The notes beneath the pieces were generated by a model. The model had not been told where the DNA came from, searched no databases, and worked only from the letters and a program-made list of their open reading frames with translations. Made by a program: the position numbers and the translations under genes. A stretch of 64,000 bases of DNA from Nissolia schottii (lineage: Eukaryota; Streptophyta; Magnoliopsida; Fabales; Fabaceae). Shown here one piece after another: positions 1 through 13,499 of this stretch. How positions within the stretch are numbered: the stretch's first letter is position 1; every line of letters starts with the position of its first letter. Location of the stretch: NCBI GenBank assembly GCA_003254905.1, contig QANU01107389.1:192341-256340 (forward strand). Reading direction: 5' to 3'.

Positions 1-3000
1 GAGAACACAAATGTGTAGTAGAACCTGTAATTTCGCTGCAGCAGTGTGCAAATGTGAAACAAGGCAAACAAAGTTGATTTAGTAATTTCATGATCATTCT
101 AGAAATATAGTTTTTTTTTAATTATTATTAACTGTTGTTTTCCCCTAAGCATATGACGTTGTAAGTGTTATGATGAAGTTGATCATCATACTAGCACATA
201 CTTTGAATTTCATTAGACTCACGGAACTTATTCAAATATCCGTGTAGGAGGCTAAAGCTTATTCCAAAGGCCATTACTCTCCCACCTTCCATAGCAATTT
301 CAGCTGTTTGTAATTCCATGTGATTGCAGTACTTCCTAAGCTTTCCATCAATGGACAATGATATTCTATAAATTTTACCAAAGATATCTATATTAAGTAG
401 TAGAGACATGCCTGCCTATCCATCTTTCAATAGTAATTAAATTAAATTCCATCCCTACTTTTTATTAGTAGGTGACTGTCGGCATTTGGACAGAGTAAAT
501 TGAGAGTTCAAATGTCCCAGTATGCTTTTATCTGTGGGGAATTCAGAAGGCCAAAAAGAATATTTAATGAAATATAGTAGATTACTTAAGACAATTAGAC
601 AAAGGGAAAGACCCAAACTTAGACTGTGTTCTCTGCATACCATCATAAATGCAAATAGGAATACGACGAAATATGAAAGAAAAACTATTACCACTCCAAT
701 ACACTGGCCAACCCATGGGCAGTGATGATCAAAACGCATCACGCAGTTATCGCATACCGAACAATGAGAACAACGGAGGGGTCTATAGAGCTGGCAAGTA
801 TCGCAATATTTGATTTTCACAGATATACCATTAACAATTACAATCTTCGTCCGTGGCAAACGTGCCCGTGGACTTTGTCCATCATTGACATTCGGAGTCG
901 CGTCATAGTCATCTTGCTCTGGAGGATATGCATTACGAGGTACTATGCCTGGATCTCTTCCTGCCGTCAGTACAAGGGTGATCAGAACCTGGGAATACAT
1001 TTTACGACTTAAGAGTACAGTGTGAATGAAAGACGTAGTGCTGTAGAAGATCTCAATAACTAATGCAAAGGGAATCCATATCGAACCTTGAAAATTCCTA
1101 TATATAAGCATCCTTATGTACTCGTTTGAATAGGGAAACGTGAAAACATTGACTCACTAGATTTGTTCATCCATTAATGTATCAGTTTTGTACACAAAGA
1201 TGATATGGCTTTATTCAGCTATGAAGAGTTTTAGTACGAAAACTAAATGCAAGTGTTTACATAATTTATTAGTTGGATTGTTTAGAAAGCAGTGCACAAG
1301 ATCATATGGTGTTATATAATTTATTCGGGGGATTGTCAAGAAAGCAGTACACAAGATCATATACCTGACTACAATTTATATCAAAACGACAAAACCTATA
1401 TATACTCAGAATGTCTTAGCTAATAATTAGAGAAGTAATATTGCATTTCCAGTCTGAAATTGGAGACTAATGAGTTCTGAAAGCCTTTTGATTTTTCTTC
1501 CATTCACTTGCAAAAATTGTTGAAATTACATTAGCAGCATATGACAATGCCCCGAAATGATATGTAACTAAGAAAATAATTATTGGTAAGGGGGTATACG
1601 AAAACCTCTTCCTACTTTCAGCATCAACAGTACATTACACAGACACTTTCAAGTAAGAAAGAATAAGCAGAGCATTTTAAATATTACACATTATGATAAT
1701 TGCAAACACGGTAATGATGGAAGAAAATAAAAAAATATGTCTTATTGGGGGTGGCTTCAAACCTTAGCTTTGAGATGACAAGTCATCATTTTTATAGCAC
1801 GATTTTCAAGATGCAAATGAAAGAATTGGAATAACTGATTATTGATTTTCCAAGTCAAAGTTAACATTTATCACATCTTACATTTAGGCAATATACAGAG
1901 AATGCTTGGATCTTTTTCAAAAAAAGAGGAGTTTATAGCATATGCTGTATGGACAACCTTTAAGGCATTGCAATATTAATTCAGTGTTACATCATAAACG
2001 AAGTACGGTAAAACCAGGAGATCAAGAAACCTAGATTGTCATGCCTTCAGAGTAAAAATCTATATTATAATATAAGAATGATGTAGAAATCTGCTATCTT
2101 GATGCAACTTAGCAACAGTTATTCAAATATTAAAGGAGAACATTATGCATCACTTAAATAGATATAAAGATAGGCCATGCAATGGCTCTACTATATAAGT
2201 CAAGAAGACAATACTGAGGATGCTAAATCATGGTTTTATTAATTAATAAATAAGGATAGATTTTAAAACAAAGAATAACTTACAAACAAAGTGTGAACAA
2301 TAACTACGATCAATATTGACCATCCCGCGCGATGAGGAAAATCATGTAACAGTTTTCTGGCTACAAAAGCACAGAAAAAGGCAACAGGGGCAATAATGAG
2401 AAACACCGATATAAATATAGATTTCACATCAGGTCCAAAGATAAGCCTCCCTCGAAGTAAAAACACCTGCAAAAAAAAAAAGAAAAAAAAAAGAGTTGAA
2501 CCTTGAATTCAGAACAAGATGGTATAACCATGACAAAAAACCAATATGTTAATGAAAATTGATCCTTGCAATTCTATAAAAAATTATAAACAACAAAGAA
2601 CACAGAAGCTAGACAAACACAAAGTCAGTTGAGTTTGTTATGTTAGGATATGCCTAAGTTTTTTATAATCTGTTTGTGCTTATCTCTTCTGCTTTGCCTA
2701 TTCCTTCATGTGTACAAGGATGAATTCTGTTACAAACCCAATAGCCAGTATAGCTGAATCGGGGAAGGGAAACCAGAAAGGAAAGAAACTAGTTCCCTTG
2801 CCTTTTCATTATTCCAGAAAATATAAAAAAGGGAAAGAGCAATAATGGAATAGTAGGGGCTGATTAGCAACAGATCGGGGATTGGAGTAATAAGGGGGAA
2901 GAATAAATCAAGAGAGAATAAATAGGGGAATAAATCAAGATTAGGAGAAATAAGGGGGGAATAAATCAGTTAGAAAATAAATAAGGAAATAAGGAATCCC

Positions 3001-3974
3001 CACGAGGAAATCAAGCATAGTCCTTGATTCTTTCTTAGTAAGAAACTATATGTACAGATCGGGTAGCAGGGAGGAAGGCATCGAATCAGAATCTTAAGGA
3101 AAGGAGGGCCAAGGGAACCTTAATCCCAGAAAGTAACTTTCGAGTACGTGTGTTACCTGTTATTTTATTTTCTTGCAAGGTTCTGAAGCCTGAATTCCCC
3201 TCTGGAGTTCAGTTTTATATTCAATCACAGAAGACATTTCAGTATTTTATTTCTATTGGTACCAGTTCTAACAAATTCCTTCTCCCTCTGTAACTGATTC
3301 AGTCATAATACTATCTTTCTATTCCGATCAAATTCTGTTATCTCTCTGTTTATCTACCTTTAATCACTTAAGAGCCAGGTTATGTTGTGATCCCTATCAA
3401 TAACAAACACAAACCAATACACTCTTTAATCTGTTTCAGTGTTTTCTGGAACATAATTTAGACATTCATTAACTTGGGAACCATTATAAACATATCTGTA
3501 ATCTTGCTGATCTACACGCGGAGATAGGACATAATTCTCTTTAATGGAAAATTAGAAAGAAAAAAAAATCTCAATTATCAAAATTGACATTGATGCTGAG
3601 ATCAATGACAATTTACAACCTCAATCACTAATAAGAGGCACAAAATCATGGAAAGGAAGCGGCGTCGCCATATTCTTGAGCTAAGCAACGTCAGATTCAT
3701 TTGTCAAAGGATCCACGCAAAAAAGAACAAGAAACTTGAGCAAAAACTAAGCCCGAAAAGGAATCTACTCGTTGCTGCGGCTTCCAATTGGAATCGAATT
3801 GGAGCGCCAAAAGCCCTAAAGGCTCCAAATCCAATTACAGTGTTATAATAGAGTCGCGTGATGGTAACTTACATTATTGCCCTTCCAGGCGCGGTAAGTT
3901 CTGACGAGCGGCGGAGCATCGGATTCTCCGGCAGTGGCGGAGAAGTGCGAGGTCGCCGGCGGCATCTCATTCAT
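1..3974 (-). CDS. PAT: DHHC protein S-acyltransferase (palmitoyltransferase), 5' part, runs off left edge
   Basis: Enzyme of the DHHC family, which attaches palmitate to cysteines of membrane-associated proteins. Four exons on the minus strand join in frame: 3974-3873 (34 codons), 2466-2284 (61 codons), 988-692 (99 codons) and 35-1 (partial), each with GT/AG borders and phase-0 junctions. Residues 1-34 end in YRAWKGNN, exon 2 opens [13 protein letters not shown], as in plant PATs. Two membrane segments lie near residues 50-70 and 82-105, followed by the family motif [12 protein letters not shown]. The cysteine-rich domain (about 157-194) contains CDTC, HCSVC and the catalytic DHHC at 182-185, then [10 protein letters not shown]; exon 4 continues [11 protein letters not shown]. 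The start is the first ATG of MNEMPP; a second in-frame ATG lies three codons on. The third and fourth membrane segments and the C-terminal tail (TTxE, PaCCT) would lie outside the window. The DHHC is intact, so the gene looks functional. Exact PAT subtype is not assigned. Confidence 0.93.
1263..1362. repeat. Local tandem duplication in PAT intron 2
   Basis: Two direct copies of about 45 bp start at 1263 and 1318 and share the stretch AAAGCAGT(G/A)CACAAGATCATAT. They lie in the second intron of the acyltransferase gene, so no coding effect is expected. Confidence 0.7.
2641..3273 (+). mobile_element. Possible solo LTR in PAT intron 1
   Basis: A 633-bp block begins TGTTAG and ends CTAACA, a six-base perfect terminal inversion of the TG...CA type used by LTR retroelements. 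It is richer in GC and purines than the flanking intron. No 5-bp target duplication is visible, so its ends are uncertain. It is likely an old copia-type LTR left by recombination; no internal coding region accompanies it. Confidence 0.4.
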
Positions 3975-4049
3975 TGCGTCGTGTGAAAGGGATCACAATG
4001 AATGAGATGGGAGTAGTTGTTTTTGTTGTTGTTGCTATGGCAATGAATG

Positions 4050-4080
4050 AAGAGAGTGAGAGAGAGAGAGAGAGAGAGAA
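4050..4080. repeat. GA/TC microsatellite upstream of the PAT start codon
   Basis: An uninterrupted run of about ten GA units begins near 4057, preceded by imperfect GA units, roughly 75-105 bp upstream of the PAT ATG. On the gene's strand it is a CT run in the presumed promoter or 5' leader, a common position for CT microsatellites in plant genes. Confidence 0.85.
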
Positions 4081-4159
4081 ACAGCGACGCCGAAATTGCA
4101 TCGCTGCTGTTGCTTTTGCTTTTGGCTCTGGGCTCTGGCTATGGTCAATGCCTCAATAG

Positions 4160-6726
4160 TCAATGGGAGTTTTGGGGAAAAGGCGGCTTCTAAATCTTTA
4201 TTTTATTTCTTTTTATGACAATAATTTATTTTCTTTCTTGCCATTGGATGTTTGACTTTTTGGTAAATATTCTTGGTTTCTACTTTCTAGTTACGCTGCC
4301 TGCACGCCTCCACTTTTTTCATTTTTCAGATGACAAACTTTGACTTACTTGATTCCCTGAATTTTAATTATTTGTTTATTTTAAGAGTTTTGAACATTTT
4401 TAAAAGGGGAATCTTACTCTTTTTTTCTCTTCTTTATTATTACTATCTTTCTCTATTTTTCTTAGCAATGATTGTGGTTTAAAAAAATTATATGATTTAT
4501 GCTGTTAAAAAATTAATGGCTGAAATAATTTGAATTTAATGATATTTCAGCTGCAAGATTAGGCCCACTAACTAACTATTTAATGATGACTGGCAACTAC
4601 TCTCCGTAGTGGTTGTGGAGTCGGTCAATTTTTGTATTTTTTAAAACTGGAATTCAACTTTGATCAAATCAAATTTGAATAATAATAGTAATAATGATAA
4701 TAATCATAAAAAATTAGCTTGATTCAGACGTGCAGGTTGCAATAAGTTAGCATACCCCCACGTAATGATTAAATGAATAGAAGAATAGAAAATTATATTC
4801 AGAATTTGATTGTCTAATTCAAAGTTAGAATCTGTGTGTCCAATAATGAGTATCATGATCCAACGAAATTACTATTACAGTTCAGTTCTTCAATAGAATG
4901 AAGTGATTTTATGACAACTTGGATGCTGATGTGATGTTTTTGGAAGTAGTATCCTACATAATTACTTTGATATATATATAATATATCACCTTGTGTTAAG
5001 TTCAATTCTTCAAAAAACATTACATAAGTCTAATGAACTCCGTGTAGCTTAATTTAAAAATTTTATTCTATTTAGTTAAAAATAAAATTGTAAAAGAAGT
5101 GAATATCAATGATGCAACTTAAAGATAACCTTTTTTTTTCAGCTAAAATAAAACAAAAATGATACTAAACCTCTGTCATTTTAACTATTTCTGGTTATGG
5201 TTCTTGAAAAATTCAGAAAAAGGTCGTCGTAATTTTGTTTTTTCTTTTTCGGATGGGTTAGTCGCAGTTTTTGTTTTCTGGGCCAAAGTCAGTAGCCTTA
5301 GGTATGGTCAGAACGAGGAGGCAAAGAACATTGAGCAGGCAGATTATTGTTTATTCATCTATGTATTATTGGTCTTCATAAGTGGATAGGCTCCTCTTTC
5401 CCTGCTGTCCATGAAATAGCCCAACTACAGATAGATCCAAAAAGACAAGACAAAAATAGAACTAAAACCAGGGACTTGGGCCCATTCAGAGGTTTAGATA
5501 TTTATTATACTCCTTCAAAAACAAATGATTTTTTTTTAAATAAATATTTATATTTTATGTTAGACACATTATATATCATATAAAAATAATTAAACACAAC
5601 TCATTTAATTTATTCTTTAACGCAAGATTAAGGGAGATGTCACTTGAGTTACTAACTCTTAACAATGATGAATTTAAATTTGAACGAGTGTAAAAATGTT
5701 TTTCTTTTATGATGTCAACGATCATCCACGGCTTAACAAATATAGTTAATGATTCCATTCACAGTTTTAAAGGTCATGCAAATAAAATGAATTGATTAAA
5801 TGATTGGGTAAAGACTTTTGAATTAGTGCATCATAATTAAACTCAAACAAATATACGATGTACACATCTTCATCGTTCAGTTGATAATGTATATACACAC
5901 TGTTCGCATATATAGTCGATTAGTCTACCATGTATGGGATTTCAAATGTACACATGAAACGGAAAATAAATGGAAATATCGTTATCGTTAATATCATCAT
6001 AGCTACCTTGCCGAAAAGGACGGTTTGATAGGCAATTTGGAAAATAACACAGAAACACTGTTTCAATAATTGTCACGCACTTTTATTAATAATTTTGTCT
6101 GGATTCCTACTAGTTCATTACCATATACAGGTATTTATAACTCAACTATATTGATAAGTTCACGATCTAATGGTTGCTCTTGAACTTAATAAACTAAAAA
6201 GATTCGAGTTAGAATCATACAGTGAATGAAAAATTTTACTATTATCTTAATAAAAGATAAATAAAAATTATAAGTCCGTCGTATATTTTTTCCAATGCAA
6301 ATTCAATTTACGGCTGGACACGCCTGCCAACAGTGTACGTGAGTTCATTGTATGTACATGTGGGAGTAATTTGTTGTATCCAATAATGTTACTCTCGTTG
6401 CCTGGTTGCGATGATCTGATCGTGTAGTTACGTAGATGTGTGTATTGTGTATCACTGTTTAAGAATTTAAGCAAAAGAGTTAAAAGATAGTTCATTGCCA
6501 AAACTTTCTGCCAAATTAATCTAATTAATTTATGATCTCAGATACTATTAGTTGCCCAAACATTCTGCCAAAATAATCTAATTAATTAGTGAGTTTAAAG
6601 TATGGGGATGAAGAAGATGATAATATTGGAGGTTTCTACTTAAAGATGATAATATTGGGTTTAGAGTTGGAGAAGGAGCAAGATGTAATTTTGGAGTTAG
6701 GATTCGCACTCAAGTAATAAACTGCA
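4160..6726. other. AT-rich intergenic DNA, no gene seen
   Basis: Spacer between the PAT promoter and the inverted-repeat element. No conserved protein, RNA gene or clear element was recognised. The short open frames here have no domain and no compositional support. Confidence 0.6.
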
Positions 6727-8637
6727 GAGTTTTTTACTCTTTTACCCTCACCAGAGGAAGTAATTACCAAAATACTCTCATTTTAAAACATTTTACCAAA
6801 CTACTACCGTTTGGGCTGACGTGGATTCCGCAGACTGCGTGGATGACCACGTCAGAATCGCCAACACGGTTGGCGAAAAACTCTGCACACAAAACTCTTA
6901 ATATATATGATGGAGGGTGCAAAAGTCTAAAAAACATGGTTTCCCGGATAAGTGCAAAAGTCCAAAAAATATGCTTGGAAAAAGACCGATACGCTCTTTA
7001 TCGTGCGCGCAGGGGGGCAAATCCATCAATTTGCACTTTGGAGAGCCTGAATGGCTTGGACTCATGCGCGCGAGCCCAACTCCTTTCTCAACTCTTTTTA
7101 CCAATACAACAACTACTAAAGGTATATAACCACTTAAAAGATTTGTGATCTAACCAATGTGGGACTAGAGCTTTTGAAATACATGTCTTTAGAAGGTGGA
7201 TTAGCTTATGTAGTTTTCTTTCCCTTATGTGACATCTTTCAACCTTATATATTACCTAGCCCCACAGTATATACGTGTAGTTTCCGCTCTCACAGTATAT
7301 ATATTTATTATTTTTTCACTACGTTTGGAGGGTTTTCTTCTCTTTCTTTTAAGTAACCACAACATGATTTCTCATGAGTGAAAGAAGATCATTTTCTTCT
7401 TTGATATTTTAAACCCCTACTAGCTAGCTGGTCTTTATGACGAACTGGTATGATACAAACAACTCAAATATTGGTACACAAGTGCAAAAATGAATCTTAA
7501 TCTCCTATGTTAAATTTAAATCTGATAATTTACATTCGGTGATTACAACTTCTTCATTGTATGATAGTACATATTATAAAGATAGGATAAAATCTTATTT
7601 TAGTTCTTAGAAAAATTTATACGCCATATTATTCATTTAATTGTAATTGTCATTATGTAAGTTTCTCAAAGATTTAAAATGTTATCATATTTAATTTAAT
7701 TTTTTGGAGAATTAAAATAACAAGACAAAAGGATCAATAATAGTCTAATTATTTTGAATATTTCAGAAAATTATATATTTTGGATGACTAACTATATATA
7801 TGAGCATACTAAAATAGAGTTTTAATCTATTATAAATTAGTGTTTTACATCTTTTTCGATGACTTGTTGTGAGGCTTCATACTCTTACATATGTGTATAT
7901 ATATTAATAGATGCATATGCATGCTGGATTCTTGTTGTAGCTAGGTATAGGGTGTTTTGTTAGCCTAATATATATAAGGCTGAAAGATGCCACATAAGGG
8001 AAAGAACACTACGTAAGCTAATCCACCTTCTAAAAACATGTATTTTAAAAGCTCTAGTCCCACATTGGTTAGATCACAAACATTTTAAGTGTTTATATAC
8101 CTTTAGTAGTTGTTGTATTTGTAAAAAGAGTTGAGAAAAGAGTTGGGCTCGCGAGCATGAGTCCAAGTCATTCGGGCTCTCCGAAGTGCAAATCGATGGA
8201 TTTGCCCCCTGCGCGCACGACAAAGAGCATATCAATCTTTTTGCAAGCATATTTTTTGGACTTTTGTACTTATCTGAGAAACCATGTTTTTTAGACTTTT
8301 GCACCCTCCATCATATACATTAAGAGTTTTGTGTGCATTGTTTTATATGATTTTCTTCCGAACCGGTTAGCAAGGTCCACGTGGTTAGTGATTCGCCAAC
8401 ATAGGTGGCGAATTTAGTACATATAATGTATTTCGTTTTGTAAGGAATTCGCCAACCGTGTTGGCGAATTTAGGCCATATTCGCCATCCGTGTTGGCGAT
8501 TCTGACGTGGCCGTCCACGCGGTGCACGGAATCCACGTCAGTCCAAACGGTCATAGTTTGGTAAAATGTTTTGAAACGAGTGTATTTTGGTAATTACTTC
8601 CTCTGGCAAAGGTAAAAGAGTAGAAAACTCGTCAACT
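6727..8637. mobile_element. Non-autonomous DNA element with long terminal inverted repeats (Mutator/foldback-like)
   Basis: Arms of about 530 bp (6727-7260) and 670 bp (about 7961-8630) are inverted copies of each other: GAGTTTTTTACTCTTTTACC at the left end matches the reverse complement of the right end, and similarity continues through the block around CCAATGTGGGACTAGAGC. The right arm is longer because it holds extra copies of a short palindrome, TTCGCCAA-N5-TTGGCGAA, near 8390-8500. A probable 9-bp target duplication (TAAACTGCA before 6727, TTAACTGCA after 8639) differs at one base, which suits a Mutator-like element. The roughly 700-bp centre has no coding region, so movement would need a transposase from elsewhere. 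Confidence 0.8.
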
Positions 8638-8723
8638 AATTAACTGCACATGCAAGCACTTTTGTTAAGTGCGCCGCATGATAAATGTGTGGAAGTCATT
8701 GTAATGATTTTTATCATAACTTT

Positions 8724-8726
<3 letters not shown>

Positions 8727-8764
<38 letters not shown>
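8727..8764. repeat. AT dinucleotide microsatellite
   Basis: About 19 uninterrupted AT units just downstream of the inverted-repeat element. Confidence 0.9.
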
Positions 8765-8768
<4 letters not shown>

Positions 8769-9625
8769 TTGTAAGTATAATTATTAAAAAATTGTTTAAA
8801 ATAATTGTCGTAATTCATGACTACGTGAATATATAAGACGTTGTTGTCGAATTTAATTAGAAATAATGAGTAGTACTACTATAGTGTATAGTGCTAGTAC
8901 TCATTGATTGGCAGTTTGGATTGGAATTGGGAGAGAAATTCATAATTTCTTTAATTTGTAGTATTGTATAGCTGCTACATCAGTTAAGAGGTTAAAAGAT
9001 ATTTTATCATCAATAAATTTAGTATAAAATATTGTGTTGACTTATATTTTATGTACAATTAAATAAAATTTATTATAAGTCTCATTGAATTTTATCCAAC
9101 AATAAATAAAGTGAGTCACATATCCCTTTCATCTACTCTTATATATCACTTTTATCTAAAACTTTATTTAAAATTAATTATCATTTAATTAGATTAATAA
9201 AATATTAAGTATTATCTTTCAAAGTTTACTTCTATTTATTATAAAATTTATACTGTTATATTAATTGTTAAAGAATAATTTAGTTTAAACGCTTTATATT
9301 TTTTTAAATATGTGCAAATTAATATTTTTTAATTTATTTATGTATATTTATTAAAATTAACATATAATATTAAAGGGAGGGAATAATATTTAACTTCATG
9401 TAACAGCTCTTCAATTAGATTGGTTTTGAGTGCCGATTCAACCCACATGGCCGCAATAGCCCAAGTTGGCGCCAGGAAAAAGCACTAAGTGGCACAATCT
9501 GTGTGGCCCAGGTGGCTCTAAATTATTACTAAGAGGGACAAGAATTTGAAGTGGTATGTTTAGAATTTGTATTCTCAAAAAGTAATTTTTTTTTTATTTT
9601 AGTGGATAGAGGGAGAAATTTTATT

Positions 9626-9676
9626 ATTAAATTAATAAAATAAAAATAATTTTTATTTTTATTTTATTAATTTAAT
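9626..9676. repeat. Perfect AT-rich hairpin, 22-bp arms
   Basis: Positions 9626-9647 are the exact reverse complement of 9655-9676, with a 7-base loop. The arms contain only A and T. It may be the core of a small MITE; no gene ends near it. Confidence 0.75.
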
Positions 9677-10964
9677 TATGACATCACTCATTCTATTTTT
9701 TAAAAATAAAAAATCTCACTTTAAAAGGCTTTTGTCACACAGTTCGGAGCTGCATGAATGGATGACGATGGAAGTGAAGGAGCTTTCCTAAAATAGGGAG
9801 AGATTTAATTCCATGAATATCCATGGTTGACAATAGAGACGAGCGTCATGTGAAGCGTGTCCCGTGGACGCGCGGGTCCATCCTCCCATCATTGTGGAAC
9901 ACAGATAGATTTGAAGCCATCCTCTTTTTCTTTTCTTTTTTTATTTCAATTATTATAAAATCATATCAGTCACATTAACAACTCTGCATAGTTCCAGGTG
10001 AAATTAATTATAAGTAAATAGTGTAATGAAATTATATGAATATAGAATATGTTTAATTGAACTGAACGACTGTATTCGTACGTCATCAGTATCAAGCAGC
10101 GAACTCATAGTTATGGGCTGATTTAGACCCTTCGTGCTCTTTGTTTCAGGTTGTGATAATGATATAACCTCGTGATATCTTTGACACAAGCCCAAATATT
10201 CAAGACAAATCTCACCAGTAAGATCAAATCTAAAAGGACAAAACTTAATCACATAGCATTTTATAGTCGAAATTTAGTTGTTAGAATAACATGGGCCATA
10301 ATACTTATTTAACATTAACAAGTGAATCATTTCATTTTGTTCAGTACATTATCTTGGTTCTTAGTTGTTAGCCATAATTTTCAACTCTTAAATATTAAAT
10401 ATTCTTAGTTTCTCAAAATCGGACCCAACCGGTCCATTTGAACCAAAAACTAATGAACTGGCCGTTGGTCTGATTTGGTTCTGTAATTAGACTAGATAAG
10501 TTATTGGTTTGAATAGACATAGTTACATCCGTAATAAATTGGTTGATTGCAATCAAATTGAAGAGCAAACTGACCTCTTAACCAAGTGCATCCAAATAAG
10601 ATTTTATTGAATTTGAAATTCAAAACTTGCACGATACGAAGATGTAGAGGACACACCCACCACTAGAATAAGTAAGCTTGTGTGCTACAGTGTCTCAAAC
10701 ATTCTCTCTCCTTATTTATTTTTATATATTTATTTAATTATATCACATTCAACAAATAAATCAATAATAACCTACTAATTAGACCGATGGCCTGATTTAA
10801 TAACTATAGTTGGTTGATCCACAATATTTTATAGAAATTAAGATATACGGATTAATTAAACCTGAAAAGTGCAAGAAAAGTCTCTTATTTACATTATAAT
10901 ACATGGCCTTCATTTGCCCGCATACGTGGACATATATCCCAAAATAATTCAGCAATACATGCAT

Positions 10965-10989
10965 CACTCACACTCACACTCACACTCAC
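10965..10989. repeat. CACACT short tandem repeat
   Basis: Four units of CACTCA/CACACT in direct tandem in intergenic DNA. Confidence 0.85.
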
Positions 10990-13499
10990 GTTAATGAGTG
11001 GGAACTGTGAACTGAAGGGTCGCATTCTTTCAATGCATAAGAGAGAATACGATGCTCAAGTGGCTGCATTTTTCAATTTTTCATTTAAAAAGTATTCCTC
11101 CTGCCGCCAACTCTGAGTAAATTCCAGCTTATTCCAGGGAAGTCCCTACCAAGCTCTCTACAATATATATGAATATGAGCCACACAAAAAAGAAACATAG
11201 CCCAGAAATCATGCAATTTATACATATTATTATACGCCTATATAAAAAACATAAAAAAAAATCAATCAATCAAATAGGGCGAGTGATCGAAATTTGACAC
11301 GAAACAGGCCATGCAATTTGATCCACTTGTATACATACATACACCAATGAATTTAAATTATAAATACTAAATAATTTGGTCAGATAAATGTGCCGCTCAG
11401 AAAAAATAGGACCCTACGAGACTCGTTTCTCTTTTCCTTTTTGGGTTTTCTTTATCACTCGTATTTTTTGAGTGCTTGGCGTCAAAACAATATAACATAC
11501 GCAAGCACTAAACGATAAAAACCACGACTTCCAAATCTGCATCAGCAAAATATATATTTTGACTTCTCGTTCTTGTTTCTTTTTTTATTTTGCATCCAAA
11601 AGCAAAAATCAATTGAACACATTTAACAATAACACATTAACATAGAGATTACTGATTAGACGGTGACTTCCCTAGTGGTTGTAACTATCGTTTTAAACGC
11701 ATTTTCTTTATGGAAAAGTGGTAACTTTTGAATAGTGGACTTGTTAAGGAAGACTGCCGGTGGCGAAGCCAACTGATGGGTATAGCGATTGTTAATCAAT
11801 ATTCCATCCGTCAGTAATAATAGTTAATTTTTTGTCTTCTAAAAACATTATTTACTCAATATATTTAAATATAATTTAGATATATTGAATCAATAATATA
11901 TCTAAAAATTAAAAAAGATTATTATTAATGGATAGAGGTAATAGTATTATTTCTGGTCTAATTTATTTGTGCACTTATCCATGGTGGCAATGCAAAGTTG
12001 GAAAGATTTCATTTAATAGAGTTGCTTACATTTAAGTATCTTCAAAAAAGACTATCGCTACGGTACGATGAAATCGATAAGAAACTCAAAAAAATTGACA
12101 AATCAATGGATGGAAATCATAGATTCATTAGAATAAGCTGTAAATCTTTGCAAGCATGATAGCAACTGCGTGTCTAGACCAAACAATATACTTCATCTCA
12201 AAGATTCAATGCACATGAATTATCCAATCACGTGCTTCCTTACTCTATCTCAACCTTGGAGATATAAATCCTTAGTTGTGTGTTCATTTTTTATTTTTTT
12301 TCTTAAGATGAATCGAACACACAATCTTTTGGCTCAATATCAAGCGAGATGACAATTAAACTACTAGTTGTTGACAACTACCAATACATAATTACACGTT
12401 GTAGATTTCTAATTATAACTATACAAGAAATATTAACATGTTCGTGGAACATATCTAATGCATATTTGTAAGAGCTGTAATTTGAAATTAACGTATTTAA
12501 GACATATATTAAACGTGTTTTTTTTTAAGTATGTAAATATTTCTCCAATTTCTATATACACGAAAAGAAAGGAGGAAAAAAAACAATGACCACACACGTG
12601 CACGCACAACTGCGGCAATCACCTGAGGCTTGACCTTCCGAAATATCTGTCCTAACTTTGATCTAACTCTTCAATTATTGCTAATCATGGGAGATACGCT
12701 AAGCTAATGCATCTTAATTATTTATTAGTCGGATCAAGTGTGATGTACAGACTTGGAAGTTCTTATCCATTCTCGTCGCTAATTAAACAACGCCATATAG
12801 AATTAGTTCGCCTCCTACCTCTTTCAAATTTTCTTTGCTTTCTTTTTATATAGGAAATATATTTTGAAACATACTCCAACCGTTGCAATTGTACAAAACT
12901 AAAGACTACACATGCTAAAATAAAAATAAAAATAAAAATAAAATATTTTTAATAAATACATAAAATAATATAAATTGTCAAAATTATTTTTATATAAAAA
13001 ATAAATTTTTATTTTCAATAAAACTATTATTCTATTCACATCTACTATATTAATAAATGTTTCCCTACAATTAAAACTATGAACGAAAAAAAAAGAAGTA
13101 ATTATACTTAAATATTATAAATGGACAAGGATTTTAAAATCTTAAAAAATAAAAAGTGAACAGTTAAAACAAAACAATTAGAATAATATTTTTGACATCA
13201 ATTTAGATATTTAATGTGTCCAAACAAAAGAAATATCTATATTCGAAAAAAAAAAGTAATGTAAGGGTGATAAAGTAGTACATAATATATTTATGAAAAT
13301 TAGTATATCAACAAAATTATTGTTGGTTTTATTAAAAGAACTAATCATTGTTCGAACATCACTTTGGCCCGGCCATCACAATGTACTTTTTTGCAAGTTT
13401 TCAACTCTTACAATTGACAATGACAGTTTTACATATTTTTTCTTAATCATACATTTTATTACCATCAAAAAGTTTAAATTAATTTTTGGTTCATCTATG

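Noticed and set aside
455-1111. A single 218-residue open frame containing the DHHC domain
   Set aside because: It reads through introns at both ends. The true exon is 692-988; the next exon resumes with RNYRF at position 35.
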